Source of the DNA: Microbacterium excoecariae
Lineage (GTDB): Bacteria; Actinomycetota; Actinomycetes; Actinomycetales; Microbacteriaceae
NCBI RefSeq assembly: GCF_011326725.1
Contig: NZ_JAANCO010000001.1
Span: 1-64,000 of the forward strand
Direction of reading: 5' to 3'
DNA: 64,000 nt
The position numbers and the translations under genes were made by a program. Positions 1 to 8,659 of this stretch are shown here, in pieces; the first letter of the stretch is position 1; every line of letters starts with the position of its first letter. The notes beneath the pieces are model-generated. The model was not told the origin of the DNA, made no database searches, and was given only the letters and a program-made list of their open reading frames with translations.

Positions 1-222
1 CTCATCGAAGTTATGACCCGTATCGATATGCACCACCGGGAACGGCAACCGCGCCGGCGCGAACGCCTTCATCGCCAGATGCAACATCACCAGCGAATCC
101 TTACCCCCCGAGAACAGCAACGCCGGCTTCGACAGCTGCGCCACCACCTCCCGGATGATATGAATCGACTCCGCCTCCAACTGCCTCAGCTGGGAAATCG
201 AGTAACTCGTTGACGAGGACAC
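1..222 (-). CDS. cysD: Sulfate adenylyltransferase subunit 2, 5' part only
   Basis: This is the N-terminal part of the small subunit of ATP sulfurylase, which adenylates sulfate to APS together with the GTPase CysN. The remainder lies beyond the left edge of the window. The PP-loop SGGKDS, followed by [10 protein letters not shown] and [10 protein letters not shown], is typical of CysD. I chose the GTG at 222 because AAAGGAG lies 4 nt upstream of it. The gene starts 10 nt after the cysQ stop, so the two are almost certainly co-transcribed, cysQ first. Confidence 0.93.
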   Translation of the reverse strand, partial: MSSSTSYSISQLRQLEAESIHIIREVVAQLSKPALLFSGGKDSLVMLHLAMKAFAPARLPFPVVHIDTGHNFDE

Positions 223-232
223 GTGACTCCTT

Positions 233-1000
233 TCACTCCGACGGCGACGCAAGCGCCGCGCCGATCGCGTCCATGACGCTGTCGCGGATCTCGGGGCGGC
301 ACACCACGAGGTCCGGCAGGTAGGGGTTCGGCTGGTTGTAGACGAGCTCGCTGCCGTCCAACCGAGAGGTGTACAGGCCCGCGGCGCGGGCGATGGCGAT
401 GGGGGCGGCGCTGTCCCACTCGTACTGGCCGCCGCCGTGCACGTAGGCGTCGGCCTCCCCGCGCACGACGGCGCAGATCTTGACGCCGGCGGAGCCCATG
501 GGCACGAGATCGGCGTCCGTCGCCGCGGCGACGGCCTCGACGATCTTCGGCGCGCGGCTCCGGCTGACGGCGATCCGGATCGGATCCCCGAGGGGCGCCT
601 CCGCCGCGACGTCGGTCGAGACGAGGACGGCGTCGGGGCCGCCGAGCGCGACCGCCCCCAGGGTCAGCTCGCCGTTCTCGACGAGGGCCACGTGCACGGC
701 CCAGTCGTCACGGCCCTCGCTAAACTCGCGCGTGCCGTCGAGTGGGTCGATAATCCAGACGCGCGGCGCGCCGAGGCGGGCAGCGCTGTCGGCGGCCTCC
801 TCGCTGAGCACCGCGTCCCCCGGCGCCAGCTCCGCCAGACGCGCGGCGATGAGCGCCTGCGCTCCCTGGTCCCCCAGGTCCTTGAGCTCGCGGCCGGGAA
901 CGCCCGGATTCTCCGCGCGGATCTCGAGGAGGCGGCTCGCGGCCTCGGTGGCGATGAGGCGCGCGATGTCGGCGTCAGCGCGGGGGGTCGAGTCAGTCAC
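233..1000 (-). CDS. cysQ: 3'(2'),5'-bisphosphate nucleotidase
   Basis: This is an inositol-monophosphatase-fold phosphatase of 255 residues that hydrolyses PAP or PAPS and so clears the by-product of sulfate assimilation. The metal-binding motifs are visible: [15 protein letters not shown] and a C-terminal WDSAAP. The start is GTG at 1000 with GGAG about 10 nt upstream. The position directly upstream of cysD supports the sulfur role over a generic inositol phosphatase, which is the alternative family reading. Confidence 0.88.
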   Translation of the reverse strand: MTDSTPRADADIARLIATEAASRLLEIRAENPGVPGRELKDLGDQGAQALIAARLAELAPGDAVLSEEAADSAARLGAPRVWIIDPLDGTREFSEGRDDWAVHVALVENGELTLGAVALGGPDAVLVSTDVAAEAPLGDPIRIAVSRSRAPKIVEAVAAATDADLVPMGSAGVKICAVVRGEADAYVHGGGQYEWDSAAPIAIARAAGLYTSRLDGSELVYNQPNPYLPDLVVCRPEIRDSVMDAIGAALASPSE

Positions 1001-1134
1001 GGATCGAGGGCTCCACTCTTCTTGCGTCGCTCACGAGGCTGTGAGGGGGCAACGACGCGACTTTATCGCACGCCCCTGTGACCGGCGTCATGCGCGGACA
1101 TACGCGCGTCCGCCTGCTGATAGCGTTTCACGTC

Positions 1135-2058
1135 ATGGACTGGGCTCTCGTCATCGCGGCCCTGGGCGTGGGCGTCGTCGTCGGACTGACCGGCATGGGC
1201 GGGGGCGCGCTCATGACGCCCGTGCTCGTGCTCGGCTTCGGCGTCAGCCCGCTCACCGCGGTCTCCAGCGATCTCATCACCTCGGCCGTCATGAAGCCGG
1301 CGGGATCGCTCGTGCACGCCCGCAAGGGCACGGTGCACTGGAAGCTCGTGCTGTGGCTGATGGTCGGATCAGTTCCGGCGGCCTTCTGCGGGGCGCTCAT
1401 CATCTCCGCAGTAGGAGAGCTCACGGGCGTGCAGACGTTCGTCAAGACCACGCTCGGCGTCGTGCTCCTCCTCGCCGCGCTCCTCCTCGGCCTGCGCGCC
1501 TTCATCGGCATGCGCAATCGCGCCCGCGAGCGGCGCGACGGCACGACGACGTCGCGGAGCGAATCCTCGGAGGTGCGCCCGAAGGTCGTCGCGACGATCA
1601 TCGTGGGCGTCGTCGGCGGCCTCATGGTGGGCCTGACCTCGGTGGGATCCGGCTCCTTCATCATCATCGCGCTCATGCTCATGTACCCGCTGCTGTCGAT
1701 GAACCGCCTCGTCGGCACCGACCTGGTGCAGGCCGTCCCCCTCGTGATCGCGGCCGCCATCGGCCACCTGCTCTTCGGCGACGTGCACTGGGACGTCGTG
1801 ATCCCCCTCATCATCGGGAGCGTGCCGGGCGCCATCATCGGCGCGCGCCTGTCCTCGACGCTCCCGAGCGGGATCGTGCGCCGCGCGCTCGCGCTCGTGC
1901 TGCTGGCCGCGGGCCTGCGCATGCTCAACGTCGACCTCACGTGGACGATCGCCGCCGTGGCCGCCGCTTTCGTCGCGGCGACCCTCGGGTGGAGCTGGCT
2001 GCGCTCCGTGTACGAACCCCGCGACGCGGCGCGCGAGCCCCTTCCCCCCTCCCCCTGA
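1135..2058 (+). CDS. TauE/SafE family sulfur-related permease (first copy)
   Basis: This is a polytopic membrane protein of about 307 residues with the TauE/SafE layout: two related halves, each opening with a Gly-rich helix (GLTGMGGGALMTPVL and GLTSVGSGSFIIIAL). Members move sulfite, sulfate, sulfoacetate or other sulfur anions across the membrane. I chose the ATG at 1135; an earlier frame-compatible start at 1078 would add a hydrophilic stretch in front of the first helix. A possible -10 box, TAGCGT, lies at 1121-1126. The APS kinase gene begins 20 nt after its stop, so the pair probably works together, but the substrate cannot be read from sequence. Confidence 0.85.
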   Translation: MDWALVIAALGVGVVVGLTGMGGGALMTPVLVLGFGVSPLTAVSSDLITSAVMKPAGSLVHARKGTVHWKLVLWLMVGSVPAAFCGALIISAVGELTGVQTFVKTTLGVVLLLAALLLGLRAFIGMRNRARERRDGTTTSRSESSEVRPKVVATIIVGVVGGLMVGLTSVGSGSFIIIALMLMYPLLSMNRLVGTDLVQAVPLVIAAAIGHLLFGDVHWDVVIPLIIGSVPGAIIGARLSSTLPSGIVRRALALVLLAAGLRMLNVDLTWTIAAVAAAFVAATLGWSWLRSVYEPRDAAREPLPPSP

Positions 2059-2078
2059 CCCCTCCCGAAGGATCCTTC

Positions 2079-3203
2079 GTGCCCGACGTTTCCGTCACCC
2101 TGTCCTCGCGCCAACTGCGCCGGGTCGAACTGGCCCTCGCGGCGCCGAAACGCCCCCTCACGCTCGCGCTCGAGGGCGTGACGGTGGCGACCGGGGACAC
2201 GCTCGTGCTGCACGACGCCGAGGGCACCGACGTCGCCGCCGTGGTGGCAGAGTCCGTCGAGATCGTGCCGCCGCGGGCCGCCGGCACCGCGCAGATCGGC
2301 ACGGGCGAGGCGCCGCCGCTCCCGGGGCTCGCGCGCGTCACGGGCCCCGTCTCGCCGCGCCGGCCGCTCGGGCACCGCGATGGCGGCGCGCTGCGGGTGG
2401 GGCCGGAGACGGCGCGGGTGCCCCGGGCGACCCTCGTCACCGGCACGGTCCCCGGCCCCGACGACGCCGGCTGGGCCGGCCGGACCGCCCCCGTCGTCGT
2501 CCGAGACACGGGCGACCCGCGCGCCCTCGCGACCGCGATCGCGCGGGTCACCGAGGGCGGCCGCCGCGCGGTCGTGCTGCCCGACGCAGGTGATGGCCCC
2601 GGCGCCGCCGCCGACGCCGCGCGTGCCCTGGTGGCCGACGAGATCGACGTCTGGGAGACGCCGACGCCCGTGCCCCCCGGTCGCGCGATCCTCCTCACCG
2701 GCCTGTCCGGATCCGGCAAGTCCACCATCTCGAAGCTCCTCGTCGAGCGCCTGGCCACGGCGGATCCGCGCACCGTGAGCCTGCTGGACGGCGACGAGGT
2801 GCGCCTGATCCTGTCGGCGGGACTCGGCTTCTCCCGCGACGACCGGATGCTCAACGTGCGGCGGATCGGCTGGGTGGCCGCGCTCGTCGCCTCGCACGGC
2901 GGCATCGCGGTGTGCGCCCCCATCGCGCCGTACGAGGCCATGCGCTGGGAGATGCGCGAGCGCGTCGAGGAGGTCGGCCGCTTCCTCCTCGTGCACATCT
3001 CGACGCCGGTGGAGGTCTGCGAGGCCCGCGACCGCAAGGGACTGTACGCGAGGGCGCGCGCGGGCCAGATCCCCGAGTTCACCGGCATCTCGGACCCGTA
3101 CGAGGTCCCTGCCGACGCCGACCTCACGATCGATGCCTCGGTCGTGGCGCCGGACGAGGCCGTCGACGCGATCCTCGCCCGGCTCGCCGAGATCGACGCG
3201 TAG
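2079..3203 (+). CDS. cysC: Adenylyl-sulfate kinase with extra N-terminal ATP-sulfurylase-like domain
   Basis: The C-terminal half (about residue 200 to 374) is an APS kinase, which phosphorylates APS to PAPS. It shows the P-loop GLSGSGKST (residues 208-216), LLDGDEVR, FSRDDRMLNVRRIG and KGLYARARAGQIPEFTGISDPYE. About 200 residues precede it. They open with LSSRQLRRVELAL, which resembles the start of the PUA-like domain of homohexameric ATP sulfurylases, but I see no sulfurylase catalytic HxxH motif in them. The start is GTG at 2079 behind GAAGGA. Its stop is 5 bp from the convergent stop of the next permease. The N-terminal domain could be a decayed sulfurylase or a regulatory domain. Confidence 0.86.
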   Translation: MPDVSVTLSSRQLRRVELALAAPKRPLTLALEGVTVATGDTLVLHDAEGTDVAAVVAESVEIVPPRAAGTAQIGTGEAPPLPGLARVTGPVSPRRPLGHRDGGALRVGPETARVPRATLVTGTVPGPDDAGWAGRTAPVVVRDTGDPRALATAIARVTEGGRRAVVLPDAGDGPGAAADAARALVADEIDVWETPTPVPPGRAILLTGLSGSGKSTISKLLVERLATADPRTVSLLDGDEVRLILSAGLGFSRDDRMLNVRRIGWVAALVASHGGIAVCAPIAPYEAMRWEMRERVEEVGRFLLVHISTPVEVCEARDRKGLYARARAGQIPEFTGISDPYEVPADADLTIDASVVAPDEAVDAILARLAEIDA

Positions 3204-3208
3204 GGGTC

Positions 3209-4108
3209 TCAGACCGCGACGGGCTCGCGCGCCTCGCGCGCCTCGCGCGCCTCCTGGCGGTGGGCGCGGAAGCTCCAGACGACGGCCGCCACCCAGACGG
3301 CGACGATCACCGCGTAGCAGGCCCAGGCCACGACTGCGGGCGCCTGGATCCAGTCGCTGTTCAGGAGCGTGCGACTGTTCGTCAGCACGATGACGCCGCC
3401 CACGAGGGATCCGAGCACGCGCGGCGGTACGTGGCGCACGAGCCAGGCGGCGATCGGGGCGGCGACCAGCCCGCCCGCGAGGAGCGCGATCGCCCAGGAC
3501 CACGTGATGCCCTCGCCGGAGAGGCCCACGAAGAACCCGATGCTCGCGGCGATCGCGACGAAGAACTCGCTCGTGTCGATCGTGCCGATGACCTTGCGTG
3601 GTTCCATCCGCCCCGTCGCGAGGATCGCCGGCGTGCCGACCGGACCCCAGCCGCCGCCGCCCGTGGCGTCCATGAAGCCGCCGACGAGGCCGAGCGGCGC
3701 GAGGAACCGCGTGCGCAGGGGGCGCGCGGTGCGCGCGGGCAGGCCCACGATCGTGAACCGCGAGAGCACGTAGATCCCGAGCGCGAGCAGGATGATCGCC
3801 ATGAGCGGGCCCGCGATCTCGGTGGAGAGCCACGAGAGGAACGTCGCCCCCGCGAACGCGCCGATCGCGCCCGGGATCCCGATGCGCACGACCACGCGCC
3901 AGTCGACGTTGCCGAAGCGCCAGTGCGCCGCACCGGACGCGAGCGTCGTGCCGATCTCCGCGAGGTGCACGGTCGCCGAGGCCGCCGCGGGGTTCGTGCC
4001 GATCGCGAGGAGCAGCGTCGTCGACGTGACGCCGTACGCCATTCCGAGGCTGCCGTCGACGAGCTGCGCGCCGAGCCCGACGAGCGCGAGGAGGATGAGG
4101 GTCTGCAT
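3209..4108 (-). CDS. TauE/SafE family permease (second copy)
   Basis: This is a membrane protein of about 299 residues with the two TauE/SafE half-motifs (QLVDGSLGMAYGV near the N-terminus, and GGFMDATGGGGWGPV in the middle). It is only distantly similar to the first copy and so is probably not a recent duplicate. I prefer the ATG at 4108, which has TATGCT 7 nt upstream as a leaderless-type -10; the ATG at 4120 is the alternative. It follows the Rrf2 gene on the same strand after an 81-bp gap, and may export sulfite or sulfate released by the nearby sulfatase. The C-terminus carries a slippage-prone EAR repeat. Confidence 0.84.
   Translation of the reverse strand: MQTLILLALVGLGAQLVDGSLGMAYGVTSTTLLLAIGTNPAAASATVHLAEIGTTLASGAAHWRFGNVDWRVVVRIGIPGAIGAFAGATFLSWLSTEIAGPLMAIILLALGIYVLSRFTIVGLPARTARPLRTRFLAPLGLVGGFMDATGGGGWGPVGTPAILATGRMEPRKVIGTIDTSEFFVAIAASIGFFVGLSGEGITWSWAIALLAGGLVAAPIAAWLVRHVPPRVLGSLVGGVIVLTNSRTLLNSDWIQAPAVVAWACYAVIVAVWVAAVVWSFRAHRQEAREAREAREPVAV
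3224..3250. repeat. Three exact copies of a 9-bp tandem repeat
   Basis: The unit CTCGCGCGC occurs three times in a row. It encodes the repeated Glu-Ala-Arg at the C-terminus of the second TauE/SafE permease, so copy-number change would keep the frame. Confidence 0.8.
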
Positions 4109-4189
4109 GCCGAGGAGCATACTCCACTAATCCGGTCGGTTTTACATAGTTACGCGATGCGACGCCTCAGCCACGTGGATCCGCGTGCC

Positions 4190-4648
4190 TCAGCCCTGCG
4201 ACCACGCCGCGTCGTCCGCCGCCAGCGCGCGCACGGCATCCGGTAGCCGTCCGCTCGCGAGGTCGGCGAGCGTCACGGCCTCGAGGACGGCGCGGACGTT
4301 CGCGCGCAGCGCGACCCACACCTCAAGGAGAGGCTCGGCCGCGCCCGAAAACTCCAGGTCGGATGGGCGCTCGTCACGCACGTACACGAGGGGACCGTCG
4401 ACCGCGCGGATCACGTCCGCGAGGGTGATTTCCTCCCCCGCCCGCGCAAGGCGATGACCGCCGCGCGCGCCCCGCACGCTCGCCACGACGCCCGCGCGCC
4501 GGAGGTCGGAGAGGATTCCCTCGAGGAATCGCTGCGGGATGTCCTGGCGCTCCGCGAGCTCCTCAGCCCGCACCGGGTCGCCGCCCGCTCGCGCGGCGAG
4601 CTCCGCCGACGCCCGGATCGCGTAGTCCGCCCTCGCCGATATGCGCAT
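4190..4648 (-). CDS. Rrf2 family transcriptional regulator (CymR-like, no Fe-S cysteines)
   Basis: This is a 152-residue winged-helix regulator. The N-terminus MRISARADYAIRA, then PQRFLEGILSDLRRAG and RGARGGHRLAR, is the Rrf2 signature. There is no cysteine anywhere in the protein, so it cannot hold the iron-sulfur cluster of IscR or NsrR. This places it with cluster-free members such as CymR, which sense cysteine metabolism. The ATG at 4648 is supported by GGGAG 9 nt upstream; the frame stays open further upstream, but that part is low-complexity and overlaps the MFS gene. Regulation of the surrounding sulfur genes is an inference from position. Confidence 0.86.
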   Translation of the reverse strand: MRISARADYAIRASAELAARAGGDPVRAEELAERQDIPQRFLEGILSDLRRAGVVASVRGARGGHRLARAGEEITLADVIRAVDGPLVYVRDERPSDLEFSGAAEPLLEVWVALRANVRAVLEAVTLADLASGRLPDAVRALAADDAAWSQG

Positions 4649-4721
4649 GGGTCGATTCTCCCGGATCCGCACGCCGCGGGCGAGCCGGCGCCCGAGCCGG
4701 CCCGCCCGCCCGCGGGACCCG

Positions 4722-6119
4722 CTACTCGGCGGCCGCGCCCCCGGGTGCCGACGCGGCGAGGATCCGCGCCCGGCGCGCGTCGAGCGTCGCCTGGAGCGCC
4801 TCGCGGTCGCGCCGGAAGGGGCGATACAGCAGGGTGAGGAAGGCCGCGTTGACGAGCATGACGCCGCAGACGATCCACAGCATGACGACCTGAAGCCCCA
4901 CGGCATCGGCCAGGAATCCCCCCACGAGCGTGTAGATCGCGAAGCCGAGCGACTCGATGACGGAGACGAAGATCGCGAACGCCGCGCCGCGCAGCTCGGG
5001 CGGCACGACCGCCATCACGAGCGGGCGATTGACGCCGGGGTTCAGGCCCTGCGCGAGGCCCGCGAAGCCGAACATCACGAGGAACGGCACGATCGACGCG
5101 TAGTCGAACTGCGTCGCGAAGTACGCGGCGACGGCGAACAGCACCTGCGCGACCTGCAGGAACGCGACACGACCGTAGTTCGCGCTGATGCGGTTCACGG
5201 CGTCGGAGGCCATGCCGCCGACGATCGTGCCAGCGAGGTATCCAATCCCGAACGGCGCCATGACGGTGGCCGCGACCGGGGTGTCGAACCCGTAGGTGTT
5301 CACGAGGAGAACGACGCCGAACGCCGCGAGCACCATGTGGCTGGAGAGGAGGCGGCTACCGAGCAGGACGACGTAGCTCCGGATCCGCATGAGGCCCACG
5401 ACGCGCGCCCAGGTGATCGCGTTGTCGGCGGAGTCGCGCTGGGTCTGGTCGAAGGAGCTCAGCTGCTGCTCGGCCGCACCCTCGCCGGGGTCGCGATAGA
5501 ACACCAAGATCAGGGCCCCGAACAGGACGTTCAGGCCGCCGAAGATGAAGAAGGCGTAGCGCCAGCCGTCCTCGATATTCGCGAGCTGCGCCACGAGCGG
5601 CGCGGCGACGCTGCCGGCCGCGGCCACGACGCCGTACACCCAGCCCACGACGCGGCCGCGCGAGCGATCGGGGTACGAGTCCGAGATGACGGTGGGAACG
5701 AGCGCGTGCGCCGCGGCCGTCCCGGCGGCCATGATCGCATAGAGGACGAGCAGCTGGGCGAAGCTCTGGGAGAGTCCGGCGGCGACGCCCCACAGCCCCC
5801 AGAAGCCGGTCGCGATCGCGAGCACCCAGCGCCGCCCGAGTTTCCGGGCGAGGAACACCCAGAAGGGGCCGGCGACGGCTCCGATGAGGCGACCGACGGC
5901 GCTCAGCACACCGAGCGCGCTCGTCGCGAGCCCGAGCGCCGCCTGGATGACGGGGAACAGCGAGTTCACGAGACCGCTCTCGCCCCCGTCGACGACCATG
6001 GATCCGCCGAGGAGCACCATGTTGGATCCGCGCCGGGGCACCTTATCTGCCGGGCGCGACTGTTGCACGGTCGTCGTCGTGACCGGCGGAACGGCCGGCT
6101 CGAGCGGGTTCTGGGACAT
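4722..6119 (-). CDS. MFS transporter, linked to sulfatase
   Basis: This is a 12-helix major facilitator of 465 residues. It has a polar 30-residue N-terminal tail, GRLIGAVAGPFWVFLARKLGRR as the loop 2-3 motif (split here by reading), and a soluble C-terminal tail rich in Arg and Ala. Its ATG shares one base with the sulfatase stop (TGATG), so the two are translationally coupled. The likely job is import of the sulfated organic compound that the sulfatase cleaves, or export of the product. I cannot name the substrate. Confidence 0.85.
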   Translation of the reverse strand: MSQNPLEPAVPPVTTTTVQQSRPADKVPRRGSNMVLLGGSMVVDGGESGLVNSLFPVIQAALGLATSALGVLSAVGRLIGAVAGPFWVFLARKLGRRWVLAIATGFWGLWGVAAGLSQSFAQLLVLYAIMAAGTAAAHALVPTVISDSYPDRSRGRVVGWVYGVVAAAGSVAAPLVAQLANIEDGWRYAFFIFGGLNVLFGALILVFYRDPGEGAAEQQLSSFDQTQRDSADNAITWARVVGLMRIRSYVVLLGSRLLSSHMVLAAFGVVLLVNTYGFDTPVAATVMAPFGIGYLAGTIVGGMASDAVNRISANYGRVAFLQVAQVLFAVAAYFATQFDYASIVPFLVMFGFAGLAQGLNPGVNRPLVMAVVPPELRGAAFAIFVSVIESLGFAIYTLVGGFLADAVGLQVVMLWIVCGVMLVNAAFLTLLYRPFRRDREALQATLDARRARILAASAPGGAAAE

Positions 6120-7936
6120 CAGGACACTCCTTTGTGTGTGAGGGAATTGTCGTCCTCGAGCGCGGCGAGGTCACGCGCCAGCGCGGCCAGGACGGGCCGG
6201 GAGAGCAGGCCGATCGCGAAGGCGGATATCTGCAGCACGCTCAGGCCCCGCACCATCTGGGCCATCGGCCCGCCCGCGAGCATCGGGGCGTGCTGCGCGA
6301 GGATCCGCCCGCCCTCCGGTCGCTCGAGGATCGCGGCGAGGGGACGCTCAAGCCACGCGCCGCCGGCGCCGAAGTCCTCTGCGCGCGCGGCGGGCGCGAG
6401 GGCGTCCATCGCCCGGTCCCACTGCGCGTCGACGAGCAGGTGCGCGCGGCTGAGCGCCCCCTCGGCCGGGAGGCCGAGCCGGTCGAACTGCTCGGCCGGA
6501 GCGTCGTGGCGCACGAGCTCGTCACGGAGGACTGTCGCGAGGCGCAGCTCGAGGTCGTCGTCGCGGAGCGGATCCGCCTGCCCCGGGTCCGATTCGAGGT
6601 CGAACATGAGCGTCCCGAAGGCCGTGGGCGCCACGAAGCTCCGCGCGGGCGTCCGGAGCGTCGGCATGCCCCGCGTGAAGCCGCGCGGCGGCGCGAGCTC
6701 GGCGGCGGAGAGCTCCCCCTCGGCGAAGAATCCGTTCATGCGCGTGGGCATGAGGGTGTACTCGTAGAGCGGCTGGTTCGCGTCGGTCGCCGACGCGCGC
6801 ATGTACACGTAGCGGCCGTCGGTCACGCACGCGTGCCCCCCGAAGATGCCGAACAGCGCGTGCTCGGCCGTCGCCTCGCGGTGCTCGATGGTCCGGAGGA
6901 TCGACCTGCCCTCCATCTGCGGGGTCGGCTCGAGCCCGAACCAGTCGAGGAGCGTCGGCCCCACGTCGATCGTGCGCACCAGCTCGTCGCGCCGCTCCCC
7001 GGCGGTCTCCGCGGCGCGGGGATCCCAGATGAACAGCGGGGTGTGGATGGTCTCCTCGTACCACGGCTGGATGTTCTTGCCCCACCACCCGTGCTCGCCG
7101 AGCATCAGGCCGTGGTCCGTGTTGACGATGAGGAGGGTGTCGCGCCACATGTCGTGCGCGTCCATCGCATCGAGCACCCGGCCGAGCGAGACATCGCACA
7201 TCGTCACGAGCGCCTGATACTCGGCCCGCGCGCGCCGCACCGCCTCGTCGGCCTCCGTGACCCGCGCGTAGTCGGGCCAGTCGAAGTGCGGGCCGTTCTG
7301 CGTGTCCGGATAGCGCCGGCGGTACTCGTCGTACGTGAAGAACGGCTCGTGCGGGTCGAACGTCTCGATCTGCAGGAACCAGCCGTCCTCCGCGGCGTTC
7401 GTCTCGAGGAACTCGAGCCCCGCCTCGAAGGTCCGGGTCTGCGGGTGGTCGCGCTCGTCAGCGAGGTGGCCGCGGTTGACCCAGTCCTGACGCCACAGGC
7501 GGGGCTTCAGCGCGGCCGTGGCGCCCAGCGCGTCGGGTATCGCGGGATCCGCGACCTGGCCCTTCCACGGGTCGCCCTCCTGCCCCCGGAACAGCTCGAA
7601 CGTGCGGTATCGCGTGTGATAGGTCGCGCCGCCGTCCTCCCAGTAGTGCTGGTGGTCGGTCGCGAGGTGCGTGTGGACGCCGGCGGATCCGAGCATCGCG
7701 ATCGAGGAGTCATCGAAGGGCTCGAGGGGGCCCCACGAGCGATGCAGGAAGTTGTGCCGGCCGGTGTGCAGCTCGCGCCGCGCGGGCATGCACGGCATGC
7801 TCCCGGCGTAGCTGGTGCCGAAGGTGACGGATCGGGCGGCGAGGCGCTCGAAGTTCGGAGCGTGCACGTCCGGGCCGCCATACGGCGGAAGCATCGCCCT
7901 GTTGAGGCTGTCGAACATCACCATGATCGCGCGCAT
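6119..7936 (-). CDS. Arylsulfatase-type sulfatase, cytoplasmic
   Basis: This is a type I sulfatase of 605 residues. The motif C49-M-P-A-R53, followed by RELHTGR, is the CxPxR site whose cysteine is converted to formylglycine. Metal-site signatures are MFDSLNR at the N-terminus and NTDHGLMLGEHGWWGK in the middle. No signal peptide is visible, so the enzyme should act in the cytoplasm after uptake of a sulfate ester, which fits the coupled MFS gene. The start ATG at 7936 has GAGAGG upstream. A formylglycine-generating enzyme is not encoded in this window. A phosphonate monoester hydrolase is a possible alternative, because the two activities share this fold. Confidence 0.87.
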   Translation of the reverse strand: MRAIMVMFDSLNRAMLPPYGGPDVHAPNFERLAARSVTFGTSYAGSMPCMPARRELHTGRHNFLHRSWGPLEPFDDSSIAMLGSAGVHTHLATDHQHYWEDGGATYHTRYRTFELFRGQEGDPWKGQVADPAIPDALGATAALKPRLWRQDWVNRGHLADERDHPQTRTFEAGLEFLETNAAEDGWFLQIETFDPHEPFFTYDEYRRRYPDTQNGPHFDWPDYARVTEADEAVRRARAEYQALVTMCDVSLGRVLDAMDAHDMWRDTLLIVNTDHGLMLGEHGWWGKNIQPWYEETIHTPLFIWDPRAAETAGERRDELVRTIDVGPTLLDWFGLEPTPQMEGRSILRTIEHREATAEHALFGIFGGHACVTDGRYVYMRASATDANQPLYEYTLMPTRMNGFFAEGELSAAELAPPRGFTRGMPTLRTPARSFVAPTAFGTLMFDLESDPGQADPLRDDDLELRLATVLRDELVRHDAPAEQFDRLGLPAEGALSRAHLLVDAQWDRAMDALAPAARAEDFGAGGAWLERPLAAILERPEGGRILAQHAPMLAGGPMAQMVRGLSVLQISAFAIGLLSRPVLAALARDLAALEDDNSLTHKGVS

Positions 7937-7976
7937 CGTTGCCGCCCTCTCTCGACGTCCCTCGTCGATCGAGTCT

Positions 7977-8000
7977 CTAACCTACCGAGCGCACGGTTAG
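7977..8000. promoter_or_regulatory. TetR-type operator candidate
   Basis: This is the inverted repeat CTAACC-N12-GGTTAG in the divergent space between the sulfatase and the TetR gene. It overlaps the sulfatase promoter and lies just upstream of the TetR promoter, so one bound dimer could control both. Confidence 0.6.
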
Positions 8001-8007
8001 TTTGCAA
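7979..8007 (-). promoter_or_regulatory. Promoter of the sulfatase-MFS operon
   Basis: On the minus strand TTGCAA (8002-8007) is followed after 17 bp by TAGGTT (7979-7984), 43 bp upstream of the sulfatase ATG. The operator candidate at 7977-8000 covers its -10 and spacer. Confidence 0.55.
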
Positions 8008-8026
8008 GGGACGATCGCGCAGGACG

Positions 8027-8032
8027 TACAGT
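8027..8032 (+). promoter_or_regulatory. -10 box, leaderless TetR transcript
   Basis: TACAGT ends 6 nt before the GTG at 8039, and no Shine-Dalgarno lies between. This spacing is the main argument for that start. Confidence 0.55.
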
Positions 8033-8038
8033 GAGACG

Positions 8039-8659
8039 GTGACCGACTCAGCCCGCCGCACCCGACCGCACGGCGACGAACGGCGGCGCCAGATCCTCGC
8101 GTCCGCGACGCGGCTCTTCTCCGAGGGCGGCTTCGCGCGCGTCAGCCTCGGCGACGTCGCGCGCGACGTCGGCCTCAGCCAGGCCGGCCTCCTCCACCAC
8201 TTCCCCCACAAGAGCGCCCTGCTGCTCGCCGTGTTGCAGGAGCGCGAGCGCGGCGCGGAGGATCCCGGGCTCGAGCGCCCTCACGGCCGGGCCTACGTCG
8301 ACCAGTTCATCGAGGTCCTCGCCGAGAACGAGCGCGCGCCGCAGCTGGTCCGCCTCTTCGCCATCATGTCCGCGGAGAGCATCACCGAGGACCACCCCGC
8401 GCACGAGTGGTTCGCGAACCGCTACGAGCGCCTCCTCGCGACGGCGACCGCGGAGCTCGAGGCGATAGTCGATCCCGCGACCCTGCCCGCCGGGATCACC
8501 GTGACGACGCTCGCGCAGTGGCTCATCGGCCTCGCCGATGGCCTCCGGCAACAGGCGCTGATCCTGCCGGGAAGCGTGGACCGCGTCGCGAGCATGCGCG
8601 CGTTCTTCGCGTTTCTGGATCCCTACCTTGCGCCAGACGCGCAGCCGCTGGGCGGCTGA
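8039..8659 (+). CDS. TetR family regulator
   Basis: This is a 206-residue regulator. The N-terminal helix-turn-helix is clear (RRRQILASATRLFSEGGFARVSLGDVA as the first helices, then GLSQAGLLHHFPHKSALLLAVL), followed by a helical ligand domain ending in a BetI/TetR_C-like region. It is transcribed divergently from the sulfatase and likely represses that operon and itself through the shared operator, released by the sulfated substrate or its product. Its stop TGA abuts the stop of the convergent VanZ gene (TGATCA). Confidence 0.88.
   Translation: MTDSARRTRPHGDERRRQILASATRLFSEGGFARVSLGDVARDVGLSQAGLLHHFPHKSALLLAVLQERERGAEDPGLERPHGRAYVDQFIEVLAENERAPQLVRLFAIMSAESITEDHPAHEWFANRYERLLATATAELEAIVDPATLPAGITVTTLAQWLIGLADGLRQQALILPGSVDRVASMRAFFAFLDPYLAPDAQPLGG

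Noticed and set aside
1128..4127. A 999-codon minus-strand frame
   Set aside because: It crosses the permease and APS kinase genes in an antisense frame and has no recognisable domain.
4649..4906. N-terminal extension of the Rrf2 gene
   Set aside because: The added residues are Arg/Ser/Pro-rich and overlap the MFS gene, and a good ribosome binding site precedes the internal ATG at 4648.
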